Shown: in pieces, positions 59,248 to 64,000 of the stretch | Layout of the letters: the number at the start of each line of letters is the position of its first letter | How positions within the stretch are numbered: position 1 is the first letter of the stretch | DNA from: Haemonchus contortus | Taxonomy: Eukaryota; Nematoda; Chromadorea; Rhabditida; Trichostrongylidae | NCBI GenBank assembly: GCA_000469685.2 | Contig: LS997567.1 | Span: forward strand, 8,139,374-8,203,373 | DNA length: 64,000 bases | Reading direction: 5' to 3' | Notes under the pieces: generated by a model | The model's database searches: none | What the model saw: the letters and a program-made list of their open reading frames with translations, nothing else | What the model was told of the DNA's origin: nothing | Translations under genes and position numbers: made by a program

Positions 59248-59747
59248 GGCTTCACCCGAGGTACCTTTCTCTTGCGTCGTATATGTGACGAGTGTTTTGG
59301 AGGCGCTTTAGCGTGTGTTTGGGTTACTGTGCCACACACTTACGGGACGATTAAATCTATCTTGTGGATATTGCTGCTTCATAGTTACGTATTGTGGATA
59401 GTGTGAAACATGCTTTAGTGAAGCATATCAAAATTTCGCGCTATTTGCTCCACAAAGAAAAAAGTTATGAACGAAAAACCGTAGAAGTGTTTAGCCGAAG
59501 ACTTTTGAACGCTACTGTATGTGATAATCCTTATTTTGCCGTAAATTATTAATATACATGCATACTATCTATCAAAATGAGTCTAGTCATGCGATCCCGC
59601 AGGTGAACTTTTTTTTTTCGATACTGAAGCAGGTATCAATGTCGATGATGTGGTCTACAATAGCTGCGAGAGTGTGTGTGTAGTCTAAGGATCAGATGAT
59701 GGATCGAATTGCGCTTGAGACAGTCGAGTTACGATCTCCCTATGGGC

Positions 59748-60120
59748 CCAGTTCACGATAGAAATGATTTCGAAAGTTTCCCATAAGGATAGCACGTGGG
59801 ACATAGTACGGCGTTCTGGGAGCTTCACAACCGGCTTGACAGATGTACAAACACACCCAAAAGTGGCCGTGTTATGACGCCTTTCCTAAGAATTCCCCAT
59901 TCACAGTGAAGCTTTCAAACGCTACGAACAGTAGCTTTTATGGGAGACACTCAGACTCTTAGAGACACATAGTCACGTACGAGTCTCTCACTCATTACTT
60001 TTTTGGATTATATTTCCTAAAATCCGCTCATTTTCGTAGCCATTTTTGCAATATTCTGCATCAGAGTTCCAGTATTTCACTTGAGCTAAATACCCCAGAA
60101 TTATAGTGAGCTGTGCTTTT
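59748..60120 (+). mobile_element. Family C, type 3
   Basis: Starts near CCCAGTTCACGATAGAAAT and ends TATAGTGAGCTGTGCTTTTG. Shares CAAAAGTGGCCGTGTTATGA with type 3 copies. Confidence 0.75.
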
Positions 60121-60384
60121 GATATTGCCCTTCCCATCTACATACATAGGATTTTGGCGTATGAGATGCCCAGCCATCAAAACGCGTTCATCGTAAAGGG
60201 TGACTAAGATGAATGGCGATTTACTGGGTTCAAACTGACTAATGATCTTTGAGGTAAATTAATTCGCACTTATTTTCCATAGTCGTGGCTTGGCCTATTT
60301 TTAACCTCTCCAATTCAATTTAAAAATATTACGAAAAAATTGTAGAAGCAAAAATCCATAAATTTTGCACAGTGCCATATGTAA

Positions 60385-61257
60385 TAGGTTGGCAAATAAA
60401 TCTTGCGACAAAATAGAGATCTTTTTGAATCATTTCTAAATTTTTTCAGATAAGTCAATTTTTGGAAAAATATTTACCGAAGAAGTCAACAACCTTCTTT
60501 TATTTTTTGAGCCAATCACTGATGCCATCTGCTCAGGAGGGAGGGAGCTGTGACTCGAAGAAGTAATTTACTGCCGCTTTTGGATCACATTAAAGTACGA
60601 ATTTCTTTTCCACAACGGGTTGCTCAAAAAGGCGGAGCACATGGTAGTTAAAGGGGGGCACACTCCGGAAGTACGATTGATGAGTAACCTGGAACCAAGC
60701 GGGATCGGTAAACTTTTGACTTGGGTCCAAAGCGAATTTTCGACCTGCGTTGTCCCTCTGTAGGGGCCTGATTTACGGTTTGATTGTCCTTCTCTAACCC
60801 CGTTGGCCAAATTAAGGGGATCATAGGGGCAAGCGATTGCTGTATCCATCTAGTTTGCGTTTGTCAACCCATGGTGGATGGATTCCTTCAACCTCCCTAA
60901 AATTAAGGGACGATGCTAGCGTAACTCCGAGAGCTAGTATCTCCTGCCGTGAAGCGATCCAACCGATTGTTGACCGTCGGTCGGTGGGCAGTGCTAGCAT
61001 CGAATAGATTGCTGATATTTCGAGCCGCTACATCCGCGTTTTTTCCTTGGTGTGCTTGGTAGAAGGTGATGATACGAATCGGGTGTTGTCCATTCATTGA
61101 CCGTAATGCTGCGGAAGCCCACACACGTGCCCTTACTTATGTGTTGATTGCCCGTGGAATGTCCTACAAGTTTATCACCCTTGCTACCGTGTTCACATTA
61201 ATGATACAAATTTTCGACGCTTCAATTTTTTTGCCGCAGGACTTATTTGCCAACCTA
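60385..61257 (-). pseudogene. Second, internally deleted mariner
   Basis: TA plus GGTTGGCAAATAAATCTTGC at the left and the inverse GACTTATTTGCCAACC plus TA at the right are mariner termini. The span of 873 bp is about 400 bp short of a full element. The minus strand at 60903-61124 encodes a helix-turn-helix-like portion, GKNADVAARNISNLFD and TVNNRLDRFTAGDTS. The catalytic part is missing or unreadable. The inverted repeats differ from those of the 33 kb copy, so it is another subfamily. Confidence 0.88.
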
Positions 61258-61413
61258 ATACATACTGAAAAATAGATATGTTATAATTATTTTCATTTGT
61301 TTCTTACCATGATCTACGCGATTTGTTCTAATATGTACATATTAGAGAGAGTAAAACAGAAAACTAGAGAGTAGGCACTCATATCTCATGTGAGCATATC
61401 CGATTGTGGCGCT

Positions 61414-61467
61414 ATGAGCTATTACGAGAGCTCATTTGAGAAATTCGATTGTACTCATGCGCGAAGG
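61414..61467 (+). CDS. Candidate exon upstream of 61651
   Basis: ATG 61414 starts MSYYESSFEKFDCTHARR, which ends at the strong donor GGGTAAGTGAG. It leaves in phase 0 and would join the HTLFWEPKSLFENKF reading after the acceptor at 61650. A second donor, GTATGT at 61540, lies in the same frame. No known domain. Confidence 0.22.
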
Positions 61468-61650
61468 GTAAGTGAGAGAAATCCCTCCTCATTCACGTCT
61501 ACCTCCCAACCATCCCCTCATGGATTTATGAAGATATGGGTATGTTACTGGGAACTTTTTGTATTTCATGTTTTAAATGAAATTTTCGAGATGCAACCAA
61601 AATGTATACTTCTAAACCGAGCTCATTATTTGATTTTCGCTTTTTTTCAG

Positions 61651-61867
61651 CATACCTTATTCTGGGAGCCAAAGAGTTTATTTGAGAACAAATTCGGTGC
61701 TGAGGAATACTCTTATACAAAACATCGGTCTGAATACCCATATGAGAGGGGGAGGAAGGAGGCAAGAAAATCTGAACCACTTATTAGATGCGCGTAATAT
61801 GATTGAAAACTTCAATAGAGCATCAAAATTGCAAGCACGGGTAGCTGAGATTTGTGGTGATCGCTGA
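61651..61867 (+). CDS. Candidate terminal exon with two open frames
   Basis: GCTTTTTTTCAG ending at 61650 is an excellent nematode-type acceptor. Two frames are open after it. One, entered in phase 2, runs 71 codons to the stop at 61865 and ends with the helix-like ARNMIENFNRASKLQARVAE. The other, entered in phase 0, runs to a stop at 61795 and would connect to an upstream frame ending at a perfect GTAAGT donor (61468). Only one can be right; the sequence alone does not decide. Function unknown. Confidence 0.28.
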
Positions 61868-62004
61868 CATGCTCATATGCCCCCCTTCGAATTTCTCACT
61901 CTCTCTGACAATCAGTTCTGCTCAATCGAGCAGAATCTGAATTTGGTACTCCGCTTATCCAGTAGATACCCTGTACCGTCACATCTCTACCACTACGATT
62001 TTCG

Positions 62005-62257
62005 GAGAGACGGGCGGTAGGAACGATTTTGGGTAATCGATTCGCCGCACGCGGCTGTCGCGAACCTCGCTTTGCCGGTTTACATCTCTGGCATTCTTCA
62101 TACAGTCAATCGATATGTGATCATTATTTTATGCATAATTCTAGTGTTAGTCCCTTTGTTCCCATATTTCTTACCTGCTGCTGCATTCCGCTATATTGCT
62201 TCGCGCGCGGCGTCTCTCGCCGCGATGCGACAATTTCGTTCCTACTGCACCATACCC
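62005..62257 (+). mobile_element. MITE family A, copy 7
   Basis: 253 bp flanked by exact 9-bp duplication CGATTTTCG at 61996-62004 and 62258-62266. Interior more diverged than the other copies. Confidence 0.9.
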
Positions 62258-62266
62258 CGATTTTCG

Positions 62267-64000
62267 ATTTTGAAGTAGTAATCAGCACTAGAAACTAAGT
62301 ATGCACTTTTGCTAGCTGTGATAAACAAAAATACAATTTTACGTTATGATTTGCTCACTTACTATCTTTGCTGGAAGTAATCCCCGAGAAAATTTGTTTC
62401 TTGGTTCTTTTTCTAAGTAATCTCACCCAGTGCTATCGGTGTCAATATGCACAATGCCTAAACGATATTTTCAGAGCGCTTTCCTGGAGCACAGAGTAGA
62501 TAAATAAATGAATAAATAAATAAATAAATAAGCAAATAAATAAGGGCGTGAATGCTTATATGAAACATGAGTTTCTCGGAATTTTTTCGTCTCAACAGTG
62601 TACCAGGGCACATCAAAGTGAGTCACAATTTTCAAAACGTTGACGACAAGGCATCCCAAATGTGTGTACCACATTTTCGGCAGGGTGGACGTGTTGTATT
62701 CACAAGTGGTTACACTTGTATTCTATGGAATGTATGGAGCTTTATTTCCATTTATTTAACTTCCATTCTTCAATCTTTTGATCAGAGCTTTTAACTTTGA
62801 AAAAATTTTTATTCCTGGAACTTCAAATTTGATATCATATCTGTGCCTCCTGGAAGGAATATACTTCTGAAATGAATTATTTCTCTTAGAAGATCAGTGA
62901 AGACTTTTTGCTGTACTTCCAGTCCATCACGCCTTGTTCATTGAGAAATTAAAAAAAATACTGAAATACTGAAAAAGCGATCATCATTAGCATGTTCCTG
63001 AATGGAAAGCCGGTAAAAGCTCCTTGAAACGATAACGGGGCATAATTGAGGTCGTGATTGATGACCACCAAGTGTTACTGCCAAAAACTAAAAAATCGTG
63101 AACGGACTCGAAAATGGCCACGTTGGACCATGAAGTTCACGTGTGGGATGCAGTTGTGGTTGAAAAAAGCGCTGGTTCCTCGCGATTCTAGTTTCCCAAG
63201 GCTCGATTGTCCCTGAGACTATTTCCAATCTTACAGCTTTATAAATCATTTTGATACTCGACCCACTTTTGCTTTATTACAAAAATATTCGTGTTACATT
63301 TGTATGTAGTTACTCTACTGTAGGCTTTAAAAGTTATTCTATTCTCATTATAACTGTTGACTTGCTTGACTTCTTTTCCGATCTATTTTCAGTAGCTTCT
63401 CAAATCTCTGGCGCCGTCGCCAACCGCATACGAGAGCATGAGTTACCCCGATGATCTAATTTCCAAGCCGAAGCCAAGTCCATTTCATGTTGGGGCGGCA
63501 AATGTTGCATTATGGGCTTTTATGAAAAAGAGAGCAATGAGGAATGGACGTAACCAAGCTGTCCTTGCCCTCAACTGCTTTTTCTTCCGTAGCATGATTT
63601 CATCGGCGATATATGGTTTCAAATTTCACCTCTAAAACATACCACATGAATTTTGAGGCTTAACATTGAACCTGCAGACCGATTACTCTTCATGTGAAAA
63701 GCTTTTCAATTTTCATGTTCGCCGACCAACCTTAATGCCAGTCAAATACAATTGTGCTTTTTATGTAACGCCGAGTCCATTTGCACAAACCCCACACTTC
63801 ATTGAGAGAAATAAACGCCTCAAACACCTTGGCCTCGTCCAATTGCCCTTCAAAGACCCTGCAGCGTTCAGTTCCTTCTTATTAAAACCCTGAGATACAA
63901 TAGATTTTTGAAAAGTACATCTTTGTTTCGTGTTTGTTATCTCTGGTATGAAGACGTCTTCAACATCCATCACTATCCAACTTGTTCTGGTACAGCTTCG
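62267..64000. other. Right-edge stretch, weak coding hints only
   Basis: After an acceptor at 63391 a short frame ASQISGAVANRIREHELPR ends at a stop; it may be a terminal exon. A frame ending 63893 (HFIERNKRLKHLGLVQLPF) also looks coding-like. Neither has a partner exon. Confidence 0.3.
62494..62548 (+). repeat. AAAT microsatellite
   Basis: About a dozen units of AAAT with occasional interruptions. A shorter array lies at 45268-45292. Confidence 0.9.

Larger units (their letters stand above)
58151..59519 (+). mobile_element. Non-autonomous Tc1-like element I, copy 2
   Basis: Left end CAGTAGTGCTCAAAAGTCCC and right end AGACTTTTGAACGCTACTGTA are inverted repeats. Contains nested MITE A (58411-58665) and MITE G (58858-59247). 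Without them it is about 700 bp and has no open frame. Confidence 0.82.

Noticed and set aside
1..64000. CRISPR array, rRNA genes, spliced leader RNA, telomeric TTAGGC repeats or a bacterial-type gene cluster.
   Set aside because: None of the defining sequences was seen on either strand.

Overview
The window looks like nuclear DNA from an animal, most likely a strongylid or hookworm-type nematode. I infer this from the moderate GC content, the long introns, and the mixture of RTE-type LINE, mariner and Penelope-like elements with very many short inverted-repeat elements. No bacterial or viral gene organisation is present. No complete, confidently identifiable host gene can be read. Coding content is limited to candidate exons, chiefly a two-exon unit at 13.2-13.75 kb, plus decayed transposon genes.

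The dominant feature is a Penelope-like retroelement (14230-18376) bounded by a 13-bp target duplication. It carries a reverse transcriptase fused to a GIY-YIG endonuclease in one 900-codon frame broken by two stops. A 5'-truncated copy lies in inverted orientation upstream of it. Three hammerhead-ribozyme-like motifs sit in its terminal repeats.

Most of the rest is a layered landscape of non-autonomous DNA transposons. Family A (about 255 bp, 7 copies, 9-10 bp duplications), family B (about 285 bp, 3 copies, 10 bp duplications) and family G (about 390 bp, 2 copies, 9 bp duplications) look Mutator-like. Family C (about 15 copies in several subtypes) and the 159-bp near-perfect hairpins of family D share the same terminal motif. 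Two GC-rich fold-back elements (family E) share termini and have 3-bp duplications. There is also a TTAA-flanked piggyBac-like MITE, a Tc1-like non-autonomous family (I) and an inverted-repeat element (J). Nine tRNA-derived SINE copies and two RTE LINE 3' ends are present. Two mariner copies and one Tc1/mariner transposase relic are decayed.

Nesting gives a relative chronology. B sits in C, A sits in SINE, RTE, Tc1-like and coding-like sequence, G sits in the Tc1-like element, and E sits inside a transposase gene. Families A, B, E and G are therefore among the younger layers. The remaining stretches hold homopolymer tracts, AAAT microsatellites, one degenerate tandem array and low-confidence exon candidates. 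I found no CRISPR array, rRNA, operon or self-evidently new biochemical system. The most distinctive material is the Penelope-like element with its ribozyme motifs and the set of fold-back families.
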